Part shown: positions 43,875 to 53,142 of the stretch, piece after piece
Layout: each line of letters starts with the position of its first letter
Numbering within the stretch: the stretch's first letter is position 1
Source: Cloacimonetes bacterium UBA5614
Lineage (GTDB): Bacteria > Cloacimonadota > Cloacimonadia > Cloacimonadales > Cloacimonadaceae
Assembly: GCA_002424605.1 (NCBI GenBank)
Contig: DIKQ01000009.1
Location: forward strand, 78,988-142,987
Length of the DNA stretch: 64,000 nucleotides
Reading direction: 5' to 3'
The notes under the pieces: generated by a model
Told to the model about the DNA's origin: nothing
Databases searched by the model: none
The model's input: only the letters and a program-made list of their open reading frames with translations
Program-made: the position numbers and the translations under genes

Positions 43875-44378
43875 ATGACCAAGCAAGAGCTGATCCTCAA
43901 CTTTGTGAACCAATATAACCGACCTTTCGGAGTCGATACGGTTATATCTTTAACTGATATCGATATAGATACGGTAGAGTCTGTCTTGGAGGAGTTGCTT
44001 GCTATGGAGAAGATCAAGCAGGTTGAGGATGATCCTCCCATCTACGTCCGGGTCAACCGCTACAACACCAAAGTAGGCTATCAGCATTACCGAGGCTGGA
44101 GTTTCGACCTCAAAGCCACCCATCAGCTCTTAGATGTCCTGGAGAAGGGCAAATACAAGTCCATCCGAGATATAGCTCAAGTAATCAAGCGCAGTCGGCA
44201 GTGGGTGTATATTTACTTAGAAGCTTTGGCATCCATTGAAGTGATCGACCTCAGGAATTTTACCTATGTGGTTATCTCCCGCAAGAATGTTCCCAATATC
44301 GGCAGAAAAGTAACTAAAGGCATTCTAAGCCAACTCAGATCCTTAAACAAAATCAGCTCTTACAGGCTAATTCGCTAG
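43875..44378 (+). CDS. Phage early protein with winged-helix segments
   Basis: 167 residues, no recognised family. Two candidate winged helices: TKQELILNFVNQYNRPFGV...VESVLEELLAMEKI at the N-terminus and YKSIRDIAQVIKRSRQWVYIYLEAL in the middle. The protein lies directly after the MuB-like gene (7-base gap), in the Mu region that carries replication and regulation helpers. A DNA-binding accessory role is inferred. Confidence 0.6.
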   Translation: MTKQELILNFVNQYNRPFGVDTVISLTDIDIDTVESVLEELLAMEKIKQVEDDPPIYVRVNRYNTKVGYQHYRGWSFDLKATHQLLDVLEKGKYKSIRDIAQVIKRSRQWVYIYLEALASIEVIDLRNFTYVVISRKNVPNIGRKVTKGILSQLRSLNKISSYRLIR

Positions 44379-44409
44379 TCTGTTATCATCACATAACGAG
44401 GGTATTACT

Positions 44410-44919
44410 ATGACGAAAGAACAGAGAGAACGCTATTTGCGGCAAGATATCCATGCCCTGCGGGTCAAGAAGTTCAACTGGACGGAAGACCAGCTTAAAC
44501 AACTGATCAAGCACTGGGGATATGGCGACTCTTTAACCGCCCTCGATGAATTAGCCCTTACTGAAATCAAGCTCATCCTCATGCGTGTCCGCATTAAGGA
44601 ATACCCTGATGAGTACACCTATGACTCCCAAGGCATGTATATGCATTCTCTGATGATGAGAGCCGGTTGGATAAAGACTGACCTGCGCTCCTTCCTGATC
44701 ACCCATTACCGCAAAAGCCACTGGAACCTGCTGAGTGAGAACGAACGCAAAGCCGTTATCGCCATGCTCCAGTACTATATAGACAAGAAAGCCAAGACCG
44801 TAGCGGAAGCCGACCTGGCTGCCGCTCCTGAATCTGAAAAGAAATCAAAATCACATAAAAGAAAAACTAAACAGGAGGTTTCTAATGGAAACGAACCAAG
44901 ACAAGACACGCAAAAGTAA
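44410..44919 (+). CDS. GemA-like (Mu gp16, DUF1018-like) protein
   Basis: 169 residues. The pattern RQDIHALRVKKFNWTEDQLKQLI near the start and HSLMMRAGWIKTDLRSFLITHY...LSENERKAVIAMLQYYI resembles DUF1018, the Mu GemA family, which modulates host gene expression and DNA topology. The tail is Lys-rich and disordered. GAGGG precedes the ATG. It overlaps the DUF3164 gene by 35 bases. Confidence 0.6.
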   Translation: MTKEQRERYLRQDIHALRVKKFNWTEDQLKQLIKHWGYGDSLTALDELALTEIKLILMRVRIKEYPDEYTYDSQGMYMHSLMMRAGWIKTDLRSFLITHYRKSHWNLLSENERKAVIAMLQYYIDKKAKTVAEADLAAAPESEKKSKSHKRKTKQEVSNGNEPRQDTQK

Positions 44920-45514
44920 AGGGACTGTAGAGCGCACTAAGACTGATTCACGTGGCAGGGAAATACCCCTACGCATGGTCAGACCGGAAATCCTCAAGCA
45001 GGACACGGTCATTCGCAAGACTTTGGACAGGGTCAAGAGCCTGCACAACCGCATCAAGAGTGACAAGGAAAAGCTCTTTCAGGAATTGGAAGGTTACCTG
45101 GAATTCATGGCGGAGAAACACGGTCTGCACTGGAAGGGCAATGCCATCCTGCTTAGCTTTGACGAGCAGTACAAGGTGGAGATCCGCTTTAAGGAACGCA
45201 TCCAGTTCGGAGTGGAACTCCAGCTTGCCAAACAGAAGATCGATGAATGCCTGAAAGCCTGGACAACTGACTCCAACATCAACCTCAGAGCTATCATCAA
45301 TGAAGCTTTCCAGGTTGATAAGAAAGGCGAGATCGCCAAGTATCGCATCCTGGGACTCAGAAGGTATAACATCAAAGACCCGACCTGGAAGGAAGCTATG
45401 GAGCTGATCGACCAGGCAATTAACGTCACATCCACCAAGCAATATGTCGCTTTTTATGAACGGGATGTAGCCGGCAACTACCAGCAGATCATCCTCAACT
45501 TCAGCGCTCTGTAA
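44885..45514 (+). CDS. DUF3164 phage protein
   Basis: 209 residues. TDSRGREIPLRMVRPEILKQD, then VKSLHNRIKSDKEKLFQELEGYLEFMAEKHG, WKGNAILLSFDEQYKVEI, matches DUF3164, found almost only in Mu-like phages near gemA. The function is unknown; the position suggests early DNA metabolism. AGGAGG precedes the ATG inside the preceding gene. Confidence 0.8.
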   Translation: METNQDKTRKSKGTVERTKTDSRGREIPLRMVRPEILKQDTVIRKTLDRVKSLHNRIKSDKEKLFQELEGYLEFMAEKHGLHWKGNAILLSFDEQYKVEIRFKERIQFGVELQLAKQKIDECLKAWTTDSNINLRAIINEAFQVDKKGEIAKYRILGLRRYNIKDPTWKEAMELIDQAINVTSTKQYVAFYERDVAGNYQQIILNFSAL

Positions 45515-45580
45515 GCAAGTTGTGAAATACTGTGGCAACTTAAAGCAAGCGTATTTGTCAAACTGAGAGGAGATAAATAT

Positions 45581-45835
45581 ATGGATAACATGAGAAATAA
45601 CATTGCTGAAATGATAGTTGAGCCTATGAACCTGTTTCAAGAAGACAGGGGATACCGACCTGATGAGATAGCTGAAAAGCTGAATGTGGATCGCTCCACT
45701 ATCTATCGCTTAATCAGGAAGGTATTCAACCCTCTGCCGGCTTACCGTACCAAAGAGCAAGGTCAACTGCGCTGTTTCGGCAGGGATATCAATAAATATC
45801 TGCAGACCCAAAGGGTACAACCACACAATGAGTAA
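45581..45835 (+). CDS. Small helix-turn-helix phage protein
   Basis: 84 residues. YRPDEIAEKLNVDRSTIYRLIRKVFNPLPAYR is an excisionase/MerR-like helix-turn-helix. AGAGGAG precedes the ATG. It overlaps the next gene by 8 bases. In Mu the comparable place holds middle regulators such as Mor, but this protein is shorter and of another family. Confidence 0.65.
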   Translation: MDNMRNNIAEMIVEPMNLFQEDRGYRPDEIAEKLNVDRSTIYRLIRKVFNPLPAYRTKEQGQLRCFGRDINKYLQTQRVQPHNE

Positions 45836-46277
45836 TGATAAAGAATTCCGCATCAAGAAGGATAACTGCAAGGAAACTTACCTGAATGGTAAGACCAATA
45901 CTTCCGAGTTGGCAGTGATCTATGGTGTGTCAGAGATAACCGTCCGCAAGTGGATCAAGTCGGGTAATTGGGATAGCCTGTTCAAGGAGGAGCGCAAGCT
46001 CGATGCCGAGATCAGAACTGCTCGCAAGAGAGCCCTGATTCAAGCCCTGAGGGAGTATGCCAAGAACCCGGCTGATACCGCTCTGCAGTCTTTAGTCTCT
46101 CTGATCAAGCAGAACCAGAAGGATGACGAACCTGCCAAGGAACTTAATGACTACATCGTAAAGTTTTTAGATCAAACCACTGACTTCATGGTCGAGAAAG
46201 GCTATGAAACCTTACTCAAGCAGTTCCAGGCTATTGTACTGGATTTAGCTGATTACCTGCGTATTCGTAACGGATAA
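45828..46277 (+). CDS. Small terminase subunit candidate
   Basis: 149 residues. An N-terminal helix-turn-helix (TNTSELAVIYGVSEITVRKWIKSGNW) is followed by long helices (IRTARKRALIQALREYA, ...). This layout and the place directly upstream of the large terminase fit DUF1804-type small terminases. It would recognise phage DNA for packaging. Confidence 0.65.
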   Translation: MSNDKEFRIKKDNCKETYLNGKTNTSELAVIYGVSEITVRKWIKSGNWDSLFKEERKLDAEIRTARKRALIQALREYAKNPADTALQSLVSLIKQNQKDDEPAKELNDYIVKFLDQTTDFMVEKGYETLLKQFQAIVLDLADYLRIRNG

Positions 46278-46339
46278 TATCATGACAGCCCTCCGATACC
46301 CCCAGACCCCAAGTCCTCCCATGTCCCCTGACCAACGTT

Positions 46340-47896
46340 ATGCCTAAGAAGTTTATTCAAAGGCATAACAAGGCACTGACGGAGATCGCCTCAAAAACGA
46401 TCTCCGTTTTGCCTTTTATAGACGATAATCCCGAAGCTAAAGAGGAGCGCATAGCCAGAACCAATGGTGAAGGCTGGGACTCTTTCTCGTTCTTTAGCAG
46501 AACCTATTTTCCTCATGTCTTTACCTTACCTTTCTGCCCAGCCCATGAGACGATGTTCGATGAGTCTGATAAGAGCACAGGCATCATCTCGATCACCGGT
46601 TTTCGTGGGTTGGGCAAAACGGTTCTCATGGGAGTGGTCTATCCCATCTGGAAGATCATCAAAGGCGAGAGATACGTTATCCACACTGCTGCAGATGTCG
46701 ATTTGGCGCAGGAACGCACTGCCTTTACTTTGCATGAGCTGATTAACAACCGAAGGCTACTCTCCGACTTTCCTGAGCTGCAGCCGGTTGATACCTTTGA
46801 TCTGGACTTCTATCTCAAGAACAAGACCCGCATCCGAGCCAGGAGCATCAAACAATCTCACCGGGGAACCATCAATCCTAAGACCGCCAAACGCCCGGGA
46901 CTGCTGATCTGTGATGATATCGATAAAGAAGAGAACATGGGAAACCAGTCCATCGGTAAGCGCAGAATGGAGAAGATCACCCAGGAGCTTGCCGGTGCCT
47001 TGGACCCGGGACAACCTGGCAAGGTGATCTGGCTGGGTAACCTTGTACATCCCAATTATGCCATCTGCCAGTTCCTGAACCTCATAATAGACGAGATAAA
47101 GGCAGAACACCCGGAAGTCGACTCCAATGTCGTATCTGTTCTCAAAACCTACCAAAAAGCGATTTTGCGCTTTTCTTTGGAGAACCCGGACGGTACATCC
47201 ACTTGGGAAGAGCAGTATCCTACTACTACCTTACAGAACCTGAGAGCCAAGTTCGGCAATACAGGATACCAGAGAGAGATGTTGGGACAGCCGGTCATTG
47301 AAGGCAATATCTTCAAACACCAGTGGTTTACCAAGTATAGAAACCTGCCAACATCCACTCAAATGAAGCGGGTCTGGCTATATGCTGACCCGGCATGGGG
47401 AGAGAAAGGTTGTTTCAAGGCAGTCATCTCCATCGGGTATGATGGTAATAAATTTTACGTTCTGCATGTCTGGATACGCCAGACTGAGAATACCAAGTTC
47501 TTTAGGTATTATTATGATACCTATCAGGAACTGGACAGAACCTATAAAGTCAAGTTCAGATCATCCATCGAAACCACCTATGGACAAGGTCGCATCTTAG
47601 CCGACTTCGACCGGTGGGCAACTGATAACCATCTGCCACCCATATCCCACAGAATCAAGCGCATCGATAACAAGGAAAACAAGAACCTGAGAATAGAGAG
47701 GACAGAGACGATCATTGAAACAGCCAAAATCCTCTTCCCGGACGGACAGGATACTCCTACCTTGATCAGTCAGTTCCTGACCTACCCGGATGGTTATATC
47801 GATGGCTGTGATGCTCTGGCAGGATGTCTGGAACGCTTTTCTGAATACGACATTGGCAGAAATCGAGTCAGGGTTAGGAGATTTATCTTTAGATGA
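46340..47896 (+). CDS. Large terminase subunit
   Basis: 518 residues. ATPase part: Walker A GFRGLGKT at 87-94, Walker B LLICDDID near 190. Nuclease part: LYADPAWGE near 348 and DGCDALAGCLERF near the end (acidic metal ligands). Related to the Mu gp28/T4-like motor that drives DNA into the head. No ribosome site precedes the ATG; a 21-codon frame (46282-46347, MTALRYPQTPSPPMSPDQ...) overlaps the start by 8 bases and may couple translation. It overlaps the next gene by ATGA. Confidence 0.9.
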   Translation: MPKKFIQRHNKALTEIASKTISVLPFIDDNPEAKEERIARTNGEGWDSFSFFSRTYFPHVFTLPFCPAHETMFDESDKSTGIISITGFRGLGKTVLMGVVYPIWKIIKGERYVIHTAADVDLAQERTAFTLHELINNRRLLSDFPELQPVDTFDLDFYLKNKTRIRARSIKQSHRGTINPKTAKRPGLLICDDIDKEENMGNQSIGKRRMEKITQELAGALDPGQPGKVIWLGNLVHPNYAICQFLNLIIDEIKAEHPEVDSNVVSVLKTYQKAILRFSLENPDGTSTWEEQYPTTTLQNLRAKFGNTGYQREMLGQPVIEGNIFKHQWFTKYRNLPTSTQMKRVWLYADPAWGEKGCFKAVISIGYDGNKFYVLHVWIRQTENTKFFRYYYDTYQELDRTYKVKFRSSIETTYGQGRILADFDRWATDNHLPPISHRIKRIDNKENKNLRIERTETIIETAKILFPDGQDTPTLISQFLTYPDGYIDGCDALAGCLERFSEYDIGRNRVRVRRFIFR

Positions 47897-48771
47897 ACTA
47901 TTATGATCAGGTCATGCTCGAATACTACCGGGTTCTGAACAATACTTGGAAAACAGAAGTCAGGGATGCTGCCAGGTTAGCCATCCAGATGCTGAGTGAT
48001 ATGCCCAAGTCTGAGAAACTCAGCAAGACCCAGATAGATAAGATGATGGATATCATCAACACCCAACTGGGTGATGACTTCGCTGCCCAGGTCAATGAGC
48101 CGACCAAAGCCTATATAGACCGCTGTATCAGGCTGGGACTGAGAGATACGCAGGTCCAGGCACCGGTAAAAATATCAGTGGGGCTATGGGGCATTGAAGA
48201 CCAGCACTTATCATCCACTATCCAGAAACAGCAGATCTTCTGGCTCGGTAACCATTTTGATGCAGATATTAGGCAGAACTTCGCAGACGTGCTTACTCAA
48301 GCTATAGATCAAGGCTATACCAAAGAAATGCTCACGGAGACCCTGAAACAGCAGTTTTCAGACATTGCAGACAAGTCCCAGTCCTACTGGCAAGGATTGG
48401 CTGAGCATACTGCTCTCCGGATACGAGAATTCGGCAGGCTGCAGGGATACAAGAAAGCTCAGGCTAAGTACTACAAGTTAGTAGTAATCCTGGATGACCG
48501 CACCAGTGACATCTGCCTGGCATTGGCTGCCCAAGATAAAGTTTATCCCTTAAGCGATGCAGTGGAAGTCATGGATAATCTGATGGCTTTAGATACTAAG
48601 TCTAACAGCCTGGTCGATGCCAGAGACTATATCAAAGCCTTGGCACCATGGGTAAGTAATGATCAGATAGTCTACGATAAACAGGATGAACCGATCGGAG
48701 TCTCAGGAGCCCACACTCCTTTCCCACCCTTTCATTGGAAATGCAGGACTACGACAATAGTTTTATTATAG
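47893..48771 (+). CDS. MuF-like head morphogenesis protein
   Basis: 292 residues. The C-terminal signature LDDRTSDICLALAAQDKVYPL ... THTPFPPFHWKCRTTT-like (AHTPFPPFHWKCRTTT) is that of phage Mu protein F / SPP1 gp7, a minor head protein near the portal. It overlaps the terminase gene by 4 bases. Unusually, the portal gene does not lie between the two but 11.8 kb downstream, past the inserted island. Confidence 0.9.
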   Translation: MNYYDQVMLEYYRVLNNTWKTEVRDAARLAIQMLSDMPKSEKLSKTQIDKMMDIINTQLGDDFAAQVNEPTKAYIDRCIRLGLRDTQVQAPVKISVGLWGIEDQHLSSTIQKQQIFWLGNHFDADIRQNFADVLTQAIDQGYTKEMLTETLKQQFSDIADKSQSYWQGLAEHTALRIREFGRLQGYKKAQAKYYKLVVILDDRTSDICLALAAQDKVYPLSDAVEVMDNLMALDTKSNSLVDARDYIKALAPWVSNDQIVYDKQDEPIGVSGAHTPFPPFHWKCRTTTIVLL

Positions 48772-48812
48772 GCTTTTTTCTATTGTGCTTTCACAGACAA
48801 TATTTAAAAAAC

Positions 48813-49604
48813 CTACAGTATTTTCCTATAAATGGATATTATCTTTTTGCTTTCCTCAACTGATTTCTGGGTCCAGTTCTTCTCTGTTCCTTCAGCGAGT
48901 AATGCCTCAAATTGTGCTTGCGACAGATTGTGCTTTTTCATATAATACTGAATCAGTTTATTGCGGGTAGATTCTTCCTCTGTAAGGTATTTATTTCTAT
49001 TAGCTTCATTTTTCATGTATGTGATCTGTTCCATAGCACTCATAGGATGCTTATCTTCCATGATCACCGAAGCTTCATAATAGTAATTCGATACATCATA
49101 ATAAATCTTTTCCCTTGCAGGATCGTTCAACTCAGATGGATTGCCATTCTTATTAGTTCCATCAACCAAGTTGAATTCATCATAGGTTATGTCTGGAGTA
49201 GCCTTTTCAAATTCATTTAATTGTAGCATACCTAGCCATTGTTCACCCCGCTTATATCTTAATGAATCAGTATAAGCATAAATACTTATATTGAATTTTT
49301 TACTGTTTTTCGGACTATTCTTCTTCTGATTCAGATAATAGATTAGCAAAGTTTCGAGTTCCTTTCTTTTGATGTCTTTACTTACCAACAGGTAAACATC
49401 ATAGAGATTTGAAATTGGTGTTTCTTTATATGACTCGGAAATTATTGAATGATGCGGTAATTGTTGGGAATCAGATTTCTGAGACTTTGCAGTATGTTTA
49501 CAGCTAGCAAAGTACCCTATGATAATTGGTATTGCTATCAAAGCCAGCAATATAAGAAAAGCTCTAAGTGCGTTCTTGGGAAATGAATTTGGTTTATTAT
49601 CCAT
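48813..49604 (-). CDS. Island membrane-anchored protein of unknown function
   Basis: 263 residues. A single hydrophobic segment (AFLILLALIAIPIIIGYFAS) near residue 15-35 is followed by CKHTAKSQ; a lipoprotein or a signal anchor are both possible. The rest is polar and helical, with Tyr/Asn/Lys-rich stretches and no family I know. Its last 60 residues (NKLIQYYMKKHNLSQAQFEALLAEGTEKNW) look like a compact helical domain. It is last in the minus-strand island run, 30 bases after the preceding stop. Confidence 0.6.
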   Translation of the reverse strand: MDNKPNSFPKNALRAFLILLALIAIPIIIGYFASCKHTAKSQKSDSQQLPHHSIISESYKETPISNLYDVYLLVSKDIKRKELETLLIYYLNQKKNSPKNSKKFNISIYAYTDSLRYKRGEQWLGMLQLNEFEKATPDITYDEFNLVDGTNKNGNPSELNDPAREKIYYDVSNYYYEASVIMEDKHPMSAMEQITYMKNEANRNKYLTEEESTRNKLIQYYMKKHNLSQAQFEALLAEGTEKNWTQKSVEESKKIISIYRKIL

Positions 49605-49634
49605 ACCTTTAAGCCTGTTGTTAATTAAATGCCG

Positions 49635-50591
49635 TTAATTTGCCATTATCAAAATAGAGATACTGACCGCTATACACCCATTGATCTCCATATGATGTAT
49701 GATTAATATCTTCTGGTTCCCCCCCCAGGACATTTTCACCATTTCCTCAGTAAAACCTATTAATACATTACCATCAAGTATTTTATCCCAGCTTTTAGCA
49801 CCGAATTTCTTGTTGTAATTATTGGCTTCTTGAAGAGTATAGGCTTTTTTCCCATTGTATTTTCTGATTTTTCCGAATACTGTGTCATACGGTATATGGG
49901 TTGTTTCACCCAGACTGTTCTTAATAATCATTGTGGGAGCAAAGTCTTTATCGTCAATAATAAATTCAGTACAAGTCCATACATCCTGAGGCGTGTTAGT
50001 TACCTTTTTTCCTGTGCTGATATCATTAGAGTCCTTGAGAGTGTCATAGGCAAATATAAATTTCTTCCCAGGCAGTTCCTTCTGCTGCTTATCTACGAAT
50101 CCCACTACTAAGAATGGAAACGACAGATCATACTTACTGTCATACTGAAAATACATATTATCCTTGTTATCTCTATCCTCTAAATGGAAAAAGTACTTTG
50201 TTCCATACAAGTAACTATCTGAAGAAGCCCTAGGGTGCTTTATTACTGATAGTACACGAAAATATCTCTGAGCTATAGCATTATAAGGCGTATGATATTT
50301 GCATTCAGCTTTATTGCCTTTGTAAACATTGCTGAATTTATACAAGTCGTCAACTTGATATTCTTTGTAAAAATCCATGTATCCAAAATCTCTCAATGAC
50401 TCAGATTTTCCCTTAAGAAATAGCATTTGCCCTATGTAATGTCCGACATCGTCTTCAAGAAAATTCCTGGTGCTGTCGTAGGGAGCCGCTGATATAGTAA
50501 ATCCTTTGTTTTCAACTAGTTTTGTGGTTATTATTTGGGAAAATCCTATACAACATATGCTTAACAGGCACAAGGTGTACATATATTTCAT
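49635..50591 (-). CDS. Island exported protein, C-terminus out of frame at a G8 tract
   Basis: 318 residues as read. The signal peptide is MKYMYTLCLLSICCIGFS. No enzymatic motif was recognised. Near the end the frame reads VLIGFTEEMVKMSWGG and then runs into NQKILIIHHMEING and a hydrophobic tail. One base shift at the tract (C8 on the plus strand, 49719-49726) restores EPEDINHTSYGDQWVYSGQY followed by LYFDNGKLTAFN, ending at a stop at 49623-49621. That tail matches a common ending of small secreted proteins (QWVY, YLYF-NG-L). Six or nine G would put it in frame. AGAGGAG precedes the ATG. Confidence 0.7.
   Translation of the reverse strand: MKYMYTLCLLSICCIGFSQIITTKLVENKGFTISAAPYDSTRNFLEDDVGHYIGQMLFLKGKSESLRDFGYMDFYKEYQVDDLYKFSNVYKGNKAECKYHTPYNAIAQRYFRVLSVIKHPRASSDSYLYGTKYFFHLEDRDNKDNMYFQYDSKYDLSFPFLVVGFVDKQQKELPGKKFIFAYDTLKDSNDISTGKKVTNTPQDVWTCTEFIIDDKDFAPTMIIKNSLGETTHIPYDTVFGKIRKYNGKKAYTLQEANNYNKKFGAKSWDKILDGNVLIGFTEEMVKMSWGGNQKILIIHHMEINGCIAVSISILIMAN
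49719..49726. repeat. Homopolymeric C8 tract, possible phase-variation site
   Basis: Eight C on the plus strand (G8 in the coding strand) inside the 318-aa gene. The reading frame of the conserved ending is out by one base at this tract. Confidence 0.65.
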
Positions 50592-50675
50592 GTCAATACT
50601 CCTCTTAATTGTGATAAATATGTCAATAACAGACTAGGACGCATTTTATGGTTAAGTAAATACCTAATTAGGATG

Positions 50676-53087
50676 TTACTTGATAATCATTATTTTTTTT
50701 GATGCCATCATACCATTTGCAGAAACCATAACTATGTATGTCCCAGAACCTAGAACATGGTTATTATTGCTTCGACAGTTCCAAACTGTAGAAAAAAATT
50801 CACCCGATAATTTAACTTGATCAGATAAACCAGCCTTTCTCACCAGGCTATTATAACTTTCCGTAAGTCGAATTGACCTGATTTTCTGACCCTTTATGTT
50901 GAATATCTCGATCAGAGGTGGTTCCTTTGCTTTTTCCGGTAGGGTAAATTCAATAAAAGTATAAGCTCCTTTACTTCCATTCAGATAAACCGGATTGGGA
51001 TAAGTGCTGAGTACTATCTTATCCGGTAAAATTGGGCACACAGGGTCTTCATTTGTCACAGGTGCTCCATATTCGTAACAGCCCATATCAATTCTACCGT
51101 TCCAGACTCTATAATTACCTGCCAAATCCATTGGAGGTATGCCTAGTCCTAATGTATCCGGAGTTCCTGCATTTATGCAAGGAGAATCAGTACTTAGCTG
51201 ATAATATTCAGGCATTGTTAGATTGTAGATTGGATTAGTTGTTCCTAAAAATAATGGATTTAAATCAATCAAAACATTACTTGTATCAACCAAAGACACA
51301 TTAGAAGCACCAAAGGGAGTTCTTATCAGGCTGTAATTAATAGTTGGATAGTGAGCGTATATATCATATACATTCGAAAAGAAAACATCATAAAAATTAC
51401 CCGGATTATGAATAACAGTGTTATTAATATCACAATCTCCCTTAACCAATAGGACATTAGTATTGACTCCATTGTTATTAGCAACGGTGCAATTATTTAT
51501 CTTCATTCGCTGATATCGATTGCTTACATATACAGGAGACTTACTCCATAAATTGCTTCCATACGATATATTATTAAATATCAATGTATTGGACATATCA
51601 AAGCTATAATCTGTCGAAGCTGGTTCGATGTTCTGATAGAACAAAACAGAAACATCATAACCATAACAGTTGGATATGAGGCTATTCCTGATTGTCAAAT
51701 CTGTTTCCCCCGCATCAATGCCTATGGAATTTGCCATACCTCCCGTAATTGTCAGACTGTCTATTATTATGTTGTTAAGGATTACATTATCACATCGCAT
51801 AGTTCTAAAAGCCAGATTCAAATTATTGATGGTCGAATTTTGAACAATTATATTCTCGCATAGTATATTATTTGCGTGATACATACTTATTCTTGGTGCT
51901 CCAAATGTACCATCAAACTTTAAGTTTCTGAGAGTTATGTTATTGCAGCCACCAATTCCTAATGGTCCTGTCTGAGATACATATTGACGAAAAACTATAT
52001 TCTCAATTGTAATGTCATTCTTTTTTGAGAGATTCATATAATGCCTTTGAGTCATCTCATTATCAAACAGGGTGTTGCCAGACTCATCTCCGGATAAACG
52101 ACAATGAGTTTTTACAGTAAACGGATAATATTGATTAGAATTAGATATATCATATATTCCTGAAGCAAGATGTATAGTTTTTGGATTCAGACTGTCTGGC
52201 TCAATTATTTTAACTGCATAAGAAATTGTCCGTAATGGTTCAAGTTGTGATATACCTGAATTAGTATCGTTTCCATCCGGAGATACATATAAATCATGAT
52301 TTATCAGACTGAAATATGAATTCTGGACAGATATTGATACTCCGGATGTTTCTGCTTCTATAATAAAAAAATAATCTGGTTCAGTCAGAATAATACTAAA
52401 AATATCCAAATCAATCTGAACAGGAATATCTAAATAGATAAGCGTAATGTCCATACCAGATCTTGAAGTATTATTGTAAATGCTGTTTAAATGCTGAGTA
52501 TCAAAAATAACGGAATTTATACTTTCTCCGTATAAGCTTAATCCTCCACCATACTCAGCTCCGTAATTGTTATATACTTTTGTATTGGACATATATAAGT
52601 TATTACCTGAAAATGCAATGCCACCTGCCCCACCTCCGATACAATTGGTTATTATACAGTTTTCTATACTAATACTTGAATTGTTGGTAACATAAATCCC
52701 ACCTCCCGTGCCAGCGCATTCAAATAAGTTAACTCCAAAATTAACAGGGAAATTGTTCATTAAGGTGAAACCATTAATGCAAACGTTTTCCTGAGTATTA
52801 ACTTTTAGACAGGAATACTGAGGAGTTGAGTGAATAATTGTGTTATGTATTGTTGAATCGGATTGAGTTTGATGATACCTGCTTTGAATTGTAATGCTTC
52901 TACCACCTGGGTTCAAATGCTCATAATACTCTCCAGGATAGACTTCTACAATATCTCCATTTATTGAAGCATCTATTGCAGTTTGTATTGAAGTATACTG
53001 TTGTGTTCCATCCAAAGATACGGTTCGGGTGACTCCAATAAGAACTAATGGTGAACACACTAGTAATATTAAAGTTAGCAATTTCAT
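50676..53087 (-). CDS. Island exported beta-helix protein with sorting tail
   Basis: 803 residues. The signal peptide (MKLLTLILLVCSPLVLIG) is followed by TQQYTSIQTAIDASINGDIVEVYPGEY, the start of a right-handed beta-helix. Asn/Ser-rich coils follow (NNITLRNLKF, NVILNNIIIDSLTI), with a DUF1565 start DLYVSPDGNDTNSGISQLEPLRTISYAV near residue 270. It ends with a type IX-style tail (YPNPVYL, IEIFNIKGQKIRSIRL, SKKIMIIK). Beta-helix proteins of this kind bind or cut polysaccharides, or act as phage-like spikes; no catalytic residues can be fixed. It sits 55 bases after the protease gene, across a short hairpin. Confidence 0.8.
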   Translation of the reverse strand: MKLLTLILLVCSPLVLIGVTRTVSLDGTQQYTSIQTAIDASINGDIVEVYPGEYYEHLNPGGRSITIQSRYHQTQSDSTIHNTIIHSTPQYSCLKVNTQENVCINGFTLMNNFPVNFGVNLFECAGTGGGIYVTNNSSISIENCIITNCIGGGAGGIAFSGNNLYMSNTKVYNNYGAEYGGGLSLYGESINSVIFDTQHLNSIYNNTSRSGMDITLIYLDIPVQIDLDIFSIILTEPDYFFIIEAETSGVSISVQNSYFSLINHDLYVSPDGNDTNSGISQLEPLRTISYAVKIIEPDSLNPKTIHLASGIYDISNSNQYYPFTVKTHCRLSGDESGNTLFDNEMTQRHYMNLSKKNDITIENIVFRQYVSQTGPLGIGGCNNITLRNLKFDGTFGAPRISMYHANNILCENIIVQNSTINNLNLAFRTMRCDNVILNNIIIDSLTITGGMANSIGIDAGETDLTIRNSLISNCYGYDVSVLFYQNIEPASTDYSFDMSNTLIFNNISYGSNLWSKSPVYVSNRYQRMKINNCTVANNNGVNTNVLLVKGDCDINNTVIHNPGNFYDVFFSNVYDIYAHYPTINYSLIRTPFGASNVSLVDTSNVLIDLNPLFLGTTNPIYNLTMPEYYQLSTDSPCINAGTPDTLGLGIPPMDLAGNYRVWNGRIDMGCYEYGAPVTNEDPVCPILPDKIVLSTYPNPVYLNGSKGAYTFIEFTLPEKAKEPPLIEIFNIKGQKIRSIRLTESYNSLVRKAGLSDQVKLSGEFFSTVWNCRSNNNHVLGSGTYIVMVSANGMMASKKIMIIK

Positions 53088-53101
53088 TTAGCTTCCAATC
53101 T

Positions 53102-53125
53102 GGGGTGAAGAAAACTCCTCACCCC
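53102..53125 (-). promoter_or_regulatory. Hairpin between the two island giants
   Basis: GGGGTGA (53102-53108) and TCACCCC (53119-53125) form a 7-bp stem without a T run. It could protect or attenuate the transcript. Confidence 0.4.
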
Positions 53126-53142
53126 ATTATCATTAATTTACA

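Noticed and set aside
48772..48812. Insertion-sequence-like terminal repeats at the island borders
   Set aside because: I compared the two borders and saw no shared inverted or direct repeat; no transposase inside.
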